Below the pieces are notes generated by a model that saw only the letters and a list, made by a program, of their open reading frames with translations, was not told the origin of the DNA and did no database searches. The position numbers were made by a program, and so were the translations under genes. This document shows positions 10,741 to 20,343 of a stretch of DNA of 64,000 nt, one piece after another. The DNA comes from Punica granatum (lineage: Eukaryota; Streptophyta; Magnoliopsida; Myrtales; Lythraceae). Position 1 is the first letter of the stretch. Each line of letters opens with the position of its first letter. The DNA is taken from NCBI RefSeq assembly GCF_007655135.1, contig NC_045134.1:23956568-24020567 (forward strand). Reading direction: 5' to 3'.

Positions 10741-11560
10741 ATCGACACGATAACAATCTTAGTGTGAGCCCAATATTTGTCCTTCGCCACAGCTTTTCCT
10801 AGCTTCGCACAAGATAAATGCACTGTGTAGAGTTTTGTTAAATTTTTACTTTAAGATACTTATTTTCCAAGGGGTAGTAATTCCTACAGAATTTGATTCC
10901 TTCACTCAAAATTGCAGTTCACAAAAATCGTCTTGTTACTTGCTTAAGATAATTCGGTATCGTTGAAAGTCGAAATTAACTGAAATTCAAAGATAACATC
11001 ATTATGATATGTGTCGGACATGCATCTTTGACGCAGTGAAATTAAAGAATAATTGTAATCTATTGATTCGCACATGAATGCCAAAAAACAATCTTTCATA
11101 ATCTATTGATTCTACGAATACTAGGGAATATGCATCAAACTCAAATCGAATCCAAGAATGGGTAAAGAGCATGGTAGCTCCAAACTTTTATTGAATGATC
11201 AAAGAGACAACTGTCTTTAACCCTAGGGTTTTACAAAGCTTAAATAGAAATTAAAACTTCTAAATTGCACGAAAGATATAAATTTTTCCTAAAATTGTAA
11301 AAATGCCCATATAACATAAAAATGCCCGTTTGAGGCCATAAACGATAGAAGTAGGCCTAAATCTCGTCTCTACACAGCCAAAGGCAGTGAATTTTTGCTC
11401 CGAAAGCCGTTTTCCTTGAGACAGGGTCGTCAGAACCTATTTTTCTTGATATATCGATTTGCCACGTCGTCTGTCGCATCAATCTTGCAGCACTTATGCT
11501 TATTATGAGCTTTTTCTATGATTTTTTTTCCCCGGGTGGATTGTGCTTATTATGATTTAT
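10741..11560. other. AT-rich intergenic DNA, no gene recognised, unit 1
   Basis: Nothing codes convincingly. Bases 11160-11460 (a segment with AACCCTAGGGTTTTACAAAGC) have the look of a plant repeat terminus, but no matching partner or target duplication is visible in the window. Unit 2 equivalent: 39330-40150. Confidence 0.5.
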
Positions 11561-11577
11561 TGATAATAACTGGATGT

Positions 11578-11668
11578 ATACGGCCATTTATTTAACTGTC
11601 TACATGGCCCGGTTAGCATGCATGATATATACGGCCATTTATTTAACTCTGTCTATATGGCCCTGTTA
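11578..11668. repeat. Short direct duplication beside SPH-A, unit 1
   Basis: The phrase ACGGCCATTTATTTAACT, followed by GTCTA.ATGGCCC.GTTAG, occurs twice about 48 bp apart. The second copy overlaps the 3' end of the SPH-A relic. Identical in unit 2 (40168-40258). Confidence 0.75.
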
Positions 11669-11899
11669 GTAAAGTGAATGAGTAGTTTCCATTCGGCGTG
11701 ATGAATTGAGGCCCCAGCTCGTTGTCCTTCGATTGCGGTGGATGGTTGCAGGGCTGGGCAGCATATTGTCAACCTCGACTGTTACCTTCTGCCCCTGGAG
11801 GATATCGGTGTGGGCCACGGATCCTATGGTGGTGGCTTCCCATAGCACCATCAAGAAGGATATAAGCAAGAGAAAAGAACTTCCCTTAATCGAACTCAT
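11630..11899 (-). pseudogene. SPH-A: frameshifted, truncated S-protein homologue, unit 1
   Basis: The minus-strand ATG at 11899 opens a good hydrophobic signal peptide (FLLLISFLMVLW, residues 9-20), then KVTVEVDNMLPSPATIH, the conserved start of the S1 fold (compare NKLPHGAPLTIHC in SPH-B). Immediately after TIH the conserved Cys codon is damaged by a 1-base loss and the frame reads nonsense to a stop at 11666. In the neighbouring frame the family sequence continues as QSKDNELGPQF and NGNYSFTL, then ends at about 11640 with the C-terminal half, including the FFC and C..C.W regions, missing. The family encodes small secreted disulfide proteins with four Cys. Unit 2 carries the identical defect. 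Confidence 0.85.
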
Positions 11900-12167
11900 G
11901 CTTGCTAATTTTTCTGTCTTAATTCTTTCTTTCTCTTTAATTTGAAGTTTTTAGTTGTGATTCTTGAAGGAAGCAAGAGTTGCTTAAATACGAATTCTTA
12001 GGGCCCCAAAATAAATTAGATTAATTAATTGAAGATATCATTTTCTGTATAACTTCAAAGTGTTTCCTATTCGAACATGCACGAAAGAAAATATAATTTG
12101 TAAAATTAAGATGAATTAAGTGCACTTGCTTTCTTATATATCAGTAAAGATTAATAAAGAGATATCA

Positions 12168-12345
12168 ACGTGAGTCAGTTCAAGTTGTTCGACGCATATT
12201 CCGCTTTCAAGGTCTCAGGTTCGAGTCCTTGTAATGCAGAAAATTTACGTTGTAAGAGTTTTACTCTTTAGTAGACCGGTCGGACTCGACTGAATTAGTC
12301 AGGGCTTAATTGGGCTTCCGGATACGAGGGTTCATGTAAAAAAGA
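12168..12345 (+). mobile_element. tRNA-derived SINE, unit 1
   Basis: It contains a perfect RNA polymerase III B-box GGTTCGAGTCC (12218-12228), then GAGTTTTACTCTTTAGTAGACC, CGGACTCGACTGAATTAGTC, GGGCTTCCGGATA and an A-rich tail (AAAAAAG). Body and tail recur in diverged form at 14745-14945, 16570-16806 and 58684-58935, so this is a dispersed family. It resembles the plant Au SINE body as I recall it. Unit 2: 40757-40935. Confidence 0.65.
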
Positions 12346-13387
12346 AAATGAAGAGATAGATTGAGCTGACTCGATTTTGGATTAGTCGGTTTCATTGGAT
12401 TTTCAAATATTAAGTGGTGCACACTGAAGAATTATAAAAAGAATAGAATTTATTAAATTGCAAAAGAGGTATCTATCTGGAATCTGGATTGAAGCTAACT
12501 TTTTGCTCTTCAAGTTTGTTGATCATGTATTTTTTTTTTCAGTTACAACAGAAGTACGTGGTATTAATATAATGAAATAGAAATTCTAATAACTGATAAA
12601 AGTGACACTTATAGTTTCATAATGAATATCGAATTTGCAAACTCTTATTTACCAGATAAAAGTATGCGTCATTACACTGCACCCTTTTTGATTATATAAT
12701 AATTTAAAGTATATTAATTTGTCCATCGAAAAAAAGTACATTAATTTGCCAAACGGAAGCATATTAATTTAAAATATTCTTAGGACCGCGAGGTATAATG
12801 AAGTTATTGAACGGGGCTGTGAGGGAAAATGTCACATTGAATTTTTTGGGTAAATTTTCGTTCGATTTAATTTATGTTTTCTCTATTTAATTTTGATTTA
12901 AAGAAAATTTTGTCTTCTGTTGGAAATAATGGAAATAATTTTAAAAAATTGTGTTATTTCCACCGAAAAAAATTTCGGCACACGTTTTTCAATTGAAATT
13001 ATGTTGCAAATAAATTTTTTAAATGCTCAACGAATTTCATTAATAATTATACAATCTAATGGCGCAAAAAGTGATTTCACCTAAAAAATGATTGCACCGT
13101 AGACTTTTCTTAGATTGACCTTCTGTCAATTGTCTGAAATAAACTCCTTTGAAAATCTGAGATTTCGAACGAAATTTCATTAATTTTTATTTGTTTTCCT
13201 ACAGATTACCAAGGAATTTCTATTGGAAATTATCATACCCATCAATCTTCATAATACTATTAAAAGTTAAGAATACTTTCTGACTGATCTTCTGTCGAAC
13301 ATATTGTTTTCAAGAAAAAAATTTGTAGCCTTTGAAAAGAATATTAAAAGTTGAGAAAATGTAAAAACAAATGCAAAGGATTGACCG
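12346..13387. other. AT-rich intergenic DNA, no gene recognised, unit 1
   Basis: Poly-T/A-rich sequence with scattered stops in all frames and no motif. Unit 2 equivalent: 40936-41977, nearly identical. Confidence 0.6.
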
Positions 13388-13625
13388 GGGCCTGCCTAAG
13401 TTCCCTCGCTCGATCGCAAGCCAAGCTAGTAGGTTTTTCGCCTACAAAGGATACTCAAAATCTAGTACAATGAAAGAAAAATCATAAATAACTAATAAAA
13501 AATACGGATAGTTTCACTAGGTATCGAACCTACGACCGCTTAGTTAGCAAGCGACAACATGCGCCATATGATGCTATACCCTTTTTTGATAGCCGAGCTA
13601 GTAGCTCAATCTAAGAAATTCCATC
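13388..13625 (-). mobile_element. Possible second SINE type (minus strand), unit 1
   Basis: The reverse complement contains GGTTCGATACC, a B-box match, preceded about 45 bases upstream by ATGGCGCATGTTGT and followed by CTAGTGAAAC, an AT-rich body and AGGCGAAAAACCTAC. It reads as a tRNA-like head plus tail. It is not a functional tRNA gene: no cloverleaf closes. Unit 2: 41978-42215. Confidence 0.4.
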
Positions 13626-14008
13626 GATGATTACCTTGGAAAATTATCTGTTTTCTTTTGGTTTGGGGACTGAACTTGCTCTTTGATTGAATAGAATGAA
13701 AAACAACATTTCCAGCTCCTCAACGGGGAGAACATCCAAAATAAATTATAGCAACCTAAACGCAGTACTCGACTTAGTGATAGAAGGATGTCTTGTATAA
13801 TCTATTTAGATAACTTGTAGAATAAATTTAGATCTCGATATAGGCATATCCACCACGGGTTGATGAATCAAAGGGTTTTCCACTTTATTGAAAATGAAGT
13901 ACAAACAGTTGGATGAGTTGTCATAAATCTATTAAGGATTTCGCATAAATATGCGAAATTACAGCCAGCCCATTTCTGTTCTGGTAACAATATTTTATGC
14001 CCTCAACA

Positions 14009-14458
14009 TTAATGATGCCACGGAAGAGAAATGTCGTAGCTTTTACTTTCACCTTCCTTGAATCCCACGATAGCAGAATCTCTCGCCTCCCACCTGCAGT
14101 ACTTGAAGCACCTATCTGGGTTGTCCCTGTCGGCCCTGTAGATGTCGAACACGAGCTGCCCGCCCTGCCACGATGCTCCACAGAAGAAAAGCGTGCTGCC
14201 TATGATGTTAACCCTGAACCGAAATGAGTAACTCTGGCCTGCCCCGACAGTGTGGATCCCAAGATCATCGTCCTTTGATTTGCAGTGGATGGTTAAAGGC
14301 GCACCATGAGGCAGCTTGTTAAAGATTTCCACCTTCTTCTTTGAATAAAAGCTGAATTTACTTCCGTCGCTTGGCAGGGCTACGGTCGGAGATTCCAGTA
14401 ACACTTCCAAAGTTAGTACAAATATTAAGAGGAAAGAATACACGTTGACCAAACTCAT
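14009..14458 (-). CDS. SPH-B: secreted S-protein homologue, unit 1
   Basis: 149 residues, intron-less, the normal size for the plant self-incompatibility S1 (Self-incomp_S1) family. Residues 1-27 form a signal peptide with hydrophobic core FLLIFVLTL. The mature part has the family order: NKLPHGAPLTIHCKSKDDDLG (47-67), GAGQSYSFRFRVNIIG (72-87), LFFCGASWQGG (90-100), FDIYRADRD (104-112) and RCFKYCRW (116-123). Cys 59, 93, 117 and 121 give the four expected disulfide cysteines. It ends in PWHH before TAA. Family members are small secreted proteins; the founding member in Papaver is the stigma self-incompatibility determinant, but most homologues have no known role. It could function or be a recent pseudogene; nothing in the frame is broken. 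Compared with unit 2 it has one extra Lys (40-42). Confidence 0.92.
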   Translation of the reverse strand: MSLVNVYSFLLIFVLTLEVLLESPTVALPSDGSKFSFYSKKKVEIFNKLPHGAPLTIHCKSKDDDLGIHTVGAGQSYSFRFRVNIIGSTLFFCGASWQGGQLVFDIYRADRDNPDRCFKYCRWEARDSAIVGFKEGESKSYDISLPWHH

Positions 14459-14583
14459 GCTTTGCTTAGTGTCTCTCTCTCGATCTCTTTGTCAATTTCC
14501 TTGGTCAATTCGGTGGGGCTTCAAGAAAAAAAAAAAGGAACTCTTTGGCAGAAAATGAATTGTATAATGGACTGGCGTAATCC

Positions 14584-14597
14584 CATATATATTTTAA
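14584..14597 (-). promoter_or_regulatory. Candidate TATA box for SPH-B, unit 1
   Basis: On the minus strand the sequence reads AAAATATATATGG about 130 bases upstream of the SPH-B ATG, the closest good TATA-like run. A CT-rich leader (CGAGAGAGAGACAC on the minus strand) follows near the ATG. Unit 2: 43171-43184. Confidence 0.4.
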
Positions 14598-14744
14598 ACC
14601 CTAGCGAAGTATATTCCATACTTGAAAATGTTTATCATATATGTGCAAGGAAAGTATACACAACTGGGTAAATGGAATGTACATTAATTTACAAATCTGT
14701 ATATCAATTATCACCAAATAATGAGGTAAAAATATTGGTGTTGG

Positions 14745-14945
14745 AAAATCATTCTTTCAACCAATATGGATTGATTCAAGTGATTGGATGCTTTTTCCCT
14801 TTAAGCAAGGTCTTGGGTTCGAATATTGTGAATGGAGAAAATCTACACTGACGGAGTTTTACCCCTTTTTGGATCGATCCGGCTCAACTTGACTAGTCAG
14901 AGATCCATTGAACTTCCGAATATTAAGGTACATATAAAAAAAAAT
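14745..14945 (+). mobile_element. Diverged SINE copy, unit 1
   Basis: GGTCTTGGGTTCGAATATTG (degenerate B-box) is followed by GGAGTTTTACCCC, CCGGCTCAACTTGACTAGTC, GAACTTCCGAATATTAAGG and an A tail, parallel to the SINE at 12168-12345. Unit 2: 43335-43535. Confidence 0.55.
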
Positions 14946-15016
14946 CATGCTTTCAATTTTACTTTTTCTTTAATTTTTTTTATTCATGGATGGGAATCTT
15001 GATTTACCTAAAGGCA

Positions 15017-15564
15017 TAGGGCTGGTAATATTTGACACAACACGATAATACGGCACAGATACGAAACGGAATTAAACGGGTTCGAGTTGGACATTTTTAG
15101 TATTTGGTCTAACGGGTCCAACTCGTTTAGACACGGTTAATAAGCGTGTCTTACCAGGTTGAACCCGTATAACCCGATTATACACGATTAAACATGTTTA
15201 TTTAGACGTGTTTAATCATGTTATTTAATCGTGTAACTTGTTAACCCGTTTATCTAATTGAATTTACCAAAATACCCTTCCACTAACCCTATTTTGAATG
15301 GTTAACCGGGTTGGATAAACATGTCGTGTTAACGTGTCCCAGTAATCGGGTATAATCGTGTCGTGTATGGATATGTGTACCTATTATGACACGTTTCGAT
15401 AAACAGGTTTAAACGTGTCGTGTACGGATTGACACGGATATAAACGTGTGGTGTTCGTGTATGTGAAACCTAACCCGTTTCGTGTACGGGTACCGACTTC
15501 GATGACACGAACCCATTTAGACACGACATATATAAACACGACACGATATGAATTACCACCCCTA
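15017..15564. mobile_element. Non-autonomous hAT-like element with 8-bp TSD, unit 1
   Basis: The termini are TAGGGCTGGTAAT and the inverse of ATTACCACCCCTA, giving 13-bp terminal inverted repeats with one mismatch. Flanks are TAAAGGCA (15009-15016) and TAAAGGTA (15565-15572), an 8-bp target duplication with one mismatch. The 8-bp TSD and TAGGG termini fit the hAT superfamily. The interior is full of ACACGAC/GTCGTGT and ACCCGTTT/AAACGGGT words in both orientations, so it can fold extensively, and it encodes nothing. Unit 2: 43603-44162. Confidence 0.75.
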
Positions 15565-15574
15565 TAAAGGTATA

Positions 15575-16160
15575 ATAAAGAGAAAAATCTTTACCATGAT
15601 ATGCAGATTGATTTTATCCTTACATTATCTTAAATTTATTAGCATTAAAAATTTAGTAAAATCATTCTTTTAGGGTAGAATAGAAAAAGTAGAAAATATG
15701 ACATATAACGATAACAAAAGAAGGATGATCATGAGAGATGGCGACCGAGGAAGCACCAAGTGAAGAAGGAAAAGGGCTGATTAGTTTTCTCAATAAGGTT
15801 AATAATCACAATGCATGTAAGATTATATTGGATTGGATATAGTTTACTCAGTTTTCCCGATAAGGGTAATAATAAATTGACCGATTTAATAATTAACTAG
15901 TAAGGCAAAAACGTTTTAAAATTTTTAATGATATCAATTGATGTTGATTCGTTATGATATACTAGTTATAAATTTCTCAAAATTTCTCTTCTGTTCTTTG
16001 CCCGGGAGAACATCTATTCAGATAAATTGTAATTTACTCTTTCTCCATTTACCGATATATGTGACTTGATCTTGTGCTCAGAAATGGGACAAGACATAAA
16101 TTTATAAGTCAGTACTTAGGCTCCACAATTAGGTCTTAATCAAGTATATAGTAGTCGCCA
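15575..16160. other. AT-rich intergenic DNA, no gene recognised, unit 1
   Basis: No coding signal on either strand. Unit 2 equivalent: 44171-44760, nearly identical. Confidence 0.55.
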
Positions 16161-16165
16161 GTTAA

Positions 16166-16408
16166 TCAACGCTTGCTATAATAAATATATATATATAGAT
16201 ATATTTTCCGACTTGTCACGAATATCTTTGAATTGTGTAGGTTAGATTTCATTTGGGTCATTAATCCAAGGTCGATGACGATGATGCATGACATGTGACA
16301 TAATGTTCTCTGTCGGTTTAAAAATGAATGCATGTTCCGAACAATATACAAAACATGTATGGAAAAAGCAATGGCAAAAGAAAGGAGAAGTACCTGGGTA
16401 AGGTCCAT
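16166..16408 (-). CDS. Hypothetical small ORF with signal-peptide-like N-terminus, unit 1
   Basis: 80 codons. Residues 1-21 (MDLTQVLLLSFAIAFSIHVLY) look like a signal peptide, and the remainder matches nothing I recognise and ends in a low-complexity Tyr/Ile tail. It could be the first exon of a small secreted-protein gene, with a donor-like GT after about 65 nt, or chance. The frame is kept in unit 2 (44765-45007) with a few substitutions, which is expected from recent duplication and is weak evidence. Confidence 0.2.
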   Translation of the reverse strand: MDLTQVLLLSFAIAFSIHVLYIVRNMHSFLNRQRTLCHMSCIIVIDLGLMTQMKSNLHNSKIFVTSRKIYLYIYIYYSKR

Positions 16409-16569
16409 AGAAAATGGATTAAAAAAGAAAAAAGAGGAACAGTAGATAACCTAAAATTATTTGCATTCTCTTATACATTATTGAGCAGGTTCAACTCGTT
16501 TTGCTCCGCAACATAGTCGGATTGGCTGTGGTGGATGCAATTTCCATGATCAAAATAAAATTTTTTGAC

Positions 16570-16806
16570 CAACACGAGTTGATGCAATCAGTTCAATCAA
16601 TTCAACGGTTATTCTCCTTAACTAATATATCGGATTCAAGTCTTGTGAATGTTCGGCACTAATTCTCTTTAAGTTAAGCCTTGAGTTCAAGTCTTGTGAA
16701 TGGGAAGAATTTTACATGGAGAGTTTTACCTTCTAGTGAACCAATCCAATTCGAATTAGATTAGTGAGACTTATTGAACTTTCGGATATACGAGTAAAAG
16801 AAAAAT
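16570..16806 (+). mobile_element. SINE-family copy, unit 1
   Basis: Two diverged B-box-like phrases (GATTCAAGTCTTGTGAATG and GAGTTCAAGTCTTGTGAATG) about 75 bp apart suggest a partly duplicated head. They are followed by GGAGAGTTTTACCTTCTAG, a CCAATCCAATTCG block, GAACTTTCGGATATACGAG and an A-rich end. A closely similar copy lies outside the duplication at 58684-58935. Unit 2: 45170-45410. Confidence 0.55.
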
Positions 16807-17054
16807 ATCGGAGAAATTAATGTAGCATAAATTAGGGGGAAAAAACATTGGTCAATGGAGTCCTACTGCATGCAGTGCCACTCGTGTCAAGTGGGGCTTT
16901 GGCAAATTTCTCTATCCTCTCCCGTTACGACTAAACTCCCATTGGGTACGATTAGAATTTGTTTCTTAGTTTGTCGGCTTCAGCATGAAAAGAGGCCTAT
17001 TTTTGCAACCTCCATATTAAATTCATAATAAATTAATCATAGAATGGAGGAAGA

Positions 17055-17290
17055 TATTATCACATTATGTGACCATTAACGTGTTGCGACTGATGTACGA
17101 TAGTAGAAGACAATATGAACGAAAAATCAAAAGTGACACACGAAATTGATTACTCAGTTCGTCAGTAATTCTGACTACGTCTGGGGGCGCCGCCAAGCCA
17201 GGTATATTCACTATTTTTTGAGTTAAGGTTACAAGAGATATAAACTGCTGTTTTAAAGGGAACAAACCCTAATTACATCCCCAATGGGCC
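17055..17290 (-). mobile_element. Ty1-copia-like LTR fragment
   Basis: The minus strand reads GGGTTTGTTCCCTTTAAAAC, then CTTGTAACCTTAACTCAAA, ACCTGGCTTGGCGGCGCCCC and CAGACGTAGTCAGAATTACT, an arrangement I recall from solo LTRs of copia elements in plants. No coding region accompanies it and the ends are not defined. Assignment is by pattern only. Confidence 0.4.
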
Positions 17291-17298
17291 GAATACAA

Positions 17299-18505
17299 TA
17301 TGGGCCGAGCCCGTGAGAGAGAGTGATTGGAGAAGATGAAGTCGGGCGGAGGAAAGGAGTTCGATGGCCACGAACGGCGGTTCCCGCCTCTGGGCGCCGT
17401 GGCGATGGCACGGGAGGCGGCGGCGAGCACCGCCTGGGCTACGTCGTGCTCGGGGGAAGCGTCACAAGGCTCGGGTCGGTTGGGAACGAGGAGATTTTCG
17501 GGATTTCGGCGAGGTTTTCGAGTTTTATGGCGAGGGGTTTTCGGACTTAATCGCCGGAAATCCGAGAGAATCGAGAGGAGGAAATGAAGGGGTTTTGTTC
17601 GGGGTGAGATCGCGAGTTTATTTCCAGGGAGAAATTGGTGTGGGATTGAGAGATCTTCGAGCGTGAGTCGAGATCCGAGAGTCGAGGTTTCGGGGGGAGA
17701 GCGAGCCAGAGAGATCGGGACCGTAAGGGAGAGATAGCGGTTGAGGGAACGTGCCGGGGAAGCGAACGGTGGCGTGTCGGGCGAGCATGTCAGTAGTGGC
17801 TGGCGGTCGCGGTGGGTGGGCAACCGCGGCTTGTCGGAGGTGGCAGAGGGACGTCAGTGAAAGAAGAGGAGAAGAAGAGGGGGGAGAAGAGAAGAGAAGG
17901 AAAGATCGGCGGGGGCGAAAAGGAAGAGGAAGAAAAGAAGAGGAGGCGAAGTGGAAAGAAATAAAGAACAGGGGCAAAAATGAAAGGATCCGAAAGTTCT
18001 GACCCGCGTCAGAAGATCTGACCGATCAGAAGCGATCTGACCGATCTGATGCGATGTGACCGGTCTGACGCGATCTGACCGGTTTGACCCTTGGAAAGAG
18101 TTTTTTTTAGTGACAAATGACGATTTTGCCCTCCTTTTACCAGGGTGGACCAAAATGGAGTGCTGACAGCTTGTCCCTCTTTGGTTGCGTGCTCGGATAG
18201 AGGATGCAGTCAAAGATCATGAGAAGCACCCCATCGGGTTCCGGCGACTGTCTTGATTCCCTCCTAATAGTCACTTGTTCTCTTGTTTCGGATATGTGAG
18301 AGAGAATTGTGCAAGTGCATGGACCCCTACAGAATAGTAATGATGGGACTCGGCCCTACATAATAATAAAGGTGAGACTCGGTCTCGCCGAACATTGGAG
18401 ATGGGACTTGGCACTGCAGAATAGCGATGATGGGACTCGGCCCTGTAGAAAAGTAACGATGGGACTCGGTCCTGCAAAACAGTTAAGATGAGACTCGGCT
18501 TTATA
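17299..18505 (-). mobile_element. Truncated copy of the minus-strand element 3' LTR and start of its array
   Basis: Bases 17299-18168 match 24308-25186 (LTR end GTGCTGACA at 18161-18168). Bases 18169-18505 match the adjoining internal sequence, including about six units of the 29-bp array. The left edge is cut inside the LTR and the right edge inside the array, where the sequence switches at ATAGAATTAAAAG to the block shared with 59684. GC-rich open frames in the LTR part are not genes. Confidence 0.85.
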
Positions 18506-20060
18506 GAATTAAAAGAATTATTAATATATATATATATATTTTTCCTTTAGTCATTAGAGATTCTTTTCCTTAATTTTATTTATTGCATTATATTAGGCGA
18601 AATAAAAAATCATAACTTTATAGATGTATTCGAAATTATAATTTTTTTATAATTTTAAGTCATACAAATGCAATCTATATAAAATAATAAAAGCCGGAGC
18701 GACGCACCGGAATATGCCACGTAAGATGAAGCCTAACTCTGGTTGTAAGACTTTTCGTATCACCACTAACAAGGGCATGACAATCGTTATAATATCATAC
18801 TACCACCTCGACTTTATAAGCCGATAAGATTATACTTATGAAAAGTCATAAATAACATATTCATGCTATTTATAATTAATAGAATTTGATTTTTGTGAAC
18901 TTAAAGAAGTGTCATATTCTAAATAAAGAACCTATTTTTTGGCTCTATGATCTTTGACTTTGAAAGGAAAATTTGAGAAAATAATTCTTTATCAACTGTG
19001 GAAACCAAAAGATATTGAAATCATCATAATCATCTTGAGGTAAATAAATTATATTGTATATAGATTAGAGGGAGGTAATTTTATATGAAGTATATAATAA
19101 AATTTTTATTTAAGCAACTAATGGAATATTTGAGAGAATATAGTCATATCATAAATGGCAAATATGATATATATATATATATATATTATTGGATGCAAGA
19201 AATAAAATATATTCATTCGAGGATTTTTGAATTAGGGAGAATCAATATATTCTTATAGTGAGTTGAGTACTTACATCATTCTACTAATCAAGGAGAGATT
19301 GCATTCATGAAATGATAGGAAGATGTAAGAGAACAAACAAAATTATTTTCATAAAGGTCATATTGAAAGAACTCAATAATAATAATTTTGTTATTCATTA
19401 TAATAATTCTACCCGCGTATGTGCGGGCCATTCGTCTAGTTTTAGTAATAAGAGGGTTTGTTCACATTATTTAAAATTTTAATAGGATCAATCGACTGTC
19501 ACAATAAATTGCCAGCTCCCCAATTATTTTAAGTTTCACTTTCTTTTTACATAGTTCACATAAGATAGAAACTCTATGGTTAGTAATGCTGTTCTTATTT
19601 TGACTACTTATAAGGTGCTTTCTTTTTTCTTATTAAATGTATAAAACATTAATTACCTTACAAATTTATTATATTTATATTGATTACCTATATGAAATGA
19701 ACAACGTATTTTCACATAATCTTGAAATCCCAATAGCAATAAAATGCGTTGATAAGTCTAATTACTATATATCTTCAATTACTTTACAATCACAATTTGT
19801 TATTTGCATAATCCATTTGTGACAAAATTTTATTTAGTATTACTAATTTCTAAACCTTAATAATTTGATATTAAGTGATCTTTTTTATTGCATTAAATAG
19901 GATTCATTTATTGCATTAAATAGGATGCATTTATTATATCTCAAGTCAATTTTACTATATACTAGTATTTTTGTCCCATACATTGCACAAGCTTGTTTTC
20001 ATGTATTTCAAGACTAGATAATTTATTATTGTACATATTTACATTTTAAAACACTAATTT
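18502..20060 (+). repeat. Block shared with 59684-61222
   Basis: From ATAGAATTAAAAGAATTATT onward this matches the DNA right of unit 2 at about 90-95 percent by eye for 1.55 kb, including the Helitron and its surroundings. Homology stops at the end of TTAAAACACTAATTTTCTT in both places. This is separate from, and more diverged than, the main tandem duplication. Confidence 0.85.
18674..19439 (+). mobile_element. Non-autonomous Helitron-like element
   Basis: It starts with TCTATATAAAATAATAAAAG after an A. It ends CCATTCGTCTAG followed by T, with a hairpin CCCGC-GTATGT-GCGGG (19412-19427) ending 12 bases before the end. A TC start, a CTAG end, a terminal hairpin, insertion between A and T and no target duplication are the Helitron hallmarks. 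At 766 bp it has no Rep/helicase ORF. A homologous copy lies at 59868-60626 with a compensated, longer hairpin. Confidence 0.7.
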
Positions 20061-20213
20061 TCTTTGGCATTTTATCAAGTAATATGGTAAATAAATAACA
20101 CGCCATTTGTAATGTAATAATTGGTTCGAACAGAAAAAAAATTACTCAATTATAAACTATCATCATCCTACATGGCACCGCCTAAGAAATTAGGCCTACT
20201 TAGATATAGATAT
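19965..20213 (-). mobile_element. Possible second, short Helitron-like remnant
   Basis: Read on the minus strand it begins near TCTATATCTAAGTAGGCC, passes AGGCGGTGCCATGTAGGATG, and ends with GCTTGTGCAATGTATGGGAC, then AAAAATACTAGT, resembling a decayed Helitron hairpin terminus. The left terminus recurs at about 61115, but the right end does not. Confidence 0.3.
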
Positions 20214-20343
20214 AGATATTGATATATATTGCACGGATCCAAGTTTGCAACTACTCATCAAATGAAGAGAAAAATGATCACACATTCACCGGTCACGAAT
20301 AATCAATTCGAATAATTTATCTCTTATTATTATATTTCTGCCC

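Noticed and set aside
13521..13570. Candidate tRNA gene from the GGTTCGATACC motif on the minus strand
   Set aside because: No acceptor or anticodon stem can be closed around it; it fits an SINE head better.
13921..14227. Other frames over SPH-B (minus 13921-14181; plus 13997-14227) and equivalents at 42475-42817
   Set aside because: Shadows of SPH-B; the S1 motifs and signal peptide are only in the 14009-14458 and 42593-43045 frames.
17269..18213. Pro/Ser/Arg-rich frames on both strands (also 23952-25231, 47954-49079 and 56750-57922)
   Set aside because: They lie in the GC- and purine-rich part of the retroelement LTR, change frame between copies, and have no domain pattern.
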